A DNA stretch of 39,790 nt, from positions 1 through 39,790 of the forward strand of contig DVFM01000092.1 in NCBI GenBank assembly GCA_018713245.1, given 5' to 3'. Below, piece by piece: positions 39,537 to 39,790 of the stretch (position 1 is the first letter of the stretch; every line of letters begins with the position of its first letter). Under the pieces are notes generated by a model. It was not told where the DNA came from and ran no database searches. It was given only the letters and a program-made list of their open reading frames with translations. The position numbers were made by a program, and so were the translations under genes. This DNA comes from Candidatus Merdivicinus intestinavium (GTDB taxonomy: Bacteria > Bacillota > Clostridia > Oscillospirales > Ruminococcaceae).

Positions 39537-39790
39537 CTTTGCTTTTTGTGCTGGTGTCGCTCGTCTTCCAAAACCAAGGCTTGCAATTTTTTTAGGTACG
39601 CATTCTCCGCTCTCAGTCGCTGAACCTCTTTTAACAGGTCTTCTTCAACTTCTTTAGGGAACTTGGCAGGACGTCCCTTGCCGCTACGACCGCGTCGTTC
39701 GATTGCAAGTCCTTCCGGGCCTTCCATAAGGTATATTTTTTCCCACTGCTGGATGCGCCCATGCGCAACTTCATATTGAGTCTCTGCTTC
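39533..39790 (-). CDS. IS3-family transposase orfA, 5' end outside window
   Basis: 85 residues of the OrfA C-terminal part are visible. The end of the helix-turn-helix domain is followed by a basic linker (RRGRSGKGRPAKFPKE) and a leucine-zipper-like helix (VEEDLLKEVQRLRAENAYLKKLQAL). It binds the terminal repeats and supplies the N-terminus of the OrfAB transposase. A CAC-AAA-AAG run lies near its end, where a -1 shift would enter the orfB frame; the preceding base is C rather than A, so the slippery site is imperfect. The stop at 39533-39535 overlaps the possible orfB GTG. Confidence 0.85.
   Translation of the reverse strand, partial: EAETQYEVAHGRIQQWEKIYLMEGPEGLAIERRGRSGKGRPAKFPKEVEEDLLKEVQRLRAENAYLKKLQALVLEDERHQHKKQR

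Larger units (their letters stand above)
38653..39790 (-). mobile_element. IS3-family insertion sequence, truncated by window edge
   Basis: The right end begins with TGACCCCAAAAAGTTAGAC (from 38653), a terminal-repeat sequence of IS3-family elements in Firmicutes. Inside are orfB and orfA on the minus strand. The stretch is visibly AT-richer than the host DNA. The other terminal repeat lies beyond 39790. Because the 5' end of orfA is outside the window, the full length and any target duplication cannot be seen. Confidence 0.88.

Overview
The window looks like chromosome from a GC-rich, spore-forming anaerobe of the class Clostridia, most likely an Oscillospiraceae-type gut bacterium. The grounds are strong AGGAGG-type ribosome binding sites, spmA/spmB spore-maturation genes, a T-box leader on a leucine operon, a flavin reductase-rubredoxin fusion typical of anaerobes, and GC-rich coding sequence throughout. 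The only clearly different stretch is an AT-richer IS3-type element at the right edge. The species assignment is inference.

Layout. Positions 1-384 hold no gene. They contain two imperfect copies of a tRNA 3'-half (T-arm, acceptor strand and CCA), each followed at once by a strong terminator. At 385-1474 are a leftward GNAT acetyltransferase and a small unknown protein. At 1588-5091 is a tightly overlapping rightward operon: GNAT acetyltransferase, APH-type kinase, ANT(6)-type nucleotidyltransferase and amidohydrolase. A divergent IMP dehydrogenase (guaB) and a GyrI-like/Nim flavin-binding fusion run leftward to 7970. An ECF sigma factor with its membrane-anchored partner follows (8110-9332). 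Next come an alpha-galactosidase/alpha-L-rhamnosidase pair (9509-13467) and two convergent lipoprotein genes whose stop codons abut (13537-14835).

At 15055-16166 lie spmB and spmA, with a sigma-E-like promoter, opposite the rubredoxin fusion (16290-16916). At 16988-21975 is a redox/carbohydrate island: a leftward OYE-type flavoenzyme and SDR, and a rightward TIM-barrel isomerase, 2-hydroxyacid dehydrogenase and AraC regulator. The two arms are separated by a 16-bp perfect inverted repeat. An MFS exporter follows. The segment 23419-27384 is a leftward response regulator, histidine kinase and HtrA protease group. At 27555-28222 is a small membrane protein plus an XRE regulator, with three operator-like repeats at exact 23-bp period over the promoter.

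At 28668-35582 a promoter and T-box leader drive leuA, leuC, leuD, leuB and a large FAD flavoprotein. This gives the isopropylmalate pathway of leucine synthesis, controlled by uncharged tRNA. A PfkB sugar kinase and a Na/phosphate cotransporter are divergent at 35675-38627; Pho-box-like repeats lie between them. The window ends in a truncated IS3-family element whose orfB carries an in-frame stop.

Most genes belong to recognisable families. The less expected material is regulatory or repeat DNA: the tRNA-tail repeats, the paired 16-bp operators, the 23-bp-period operators, and a pair of 89-bp repeats before the leucine leader. The three aminoglycoside-modification folds in one operon and the unexplained flavoprotein in the leucine operon also stand out.
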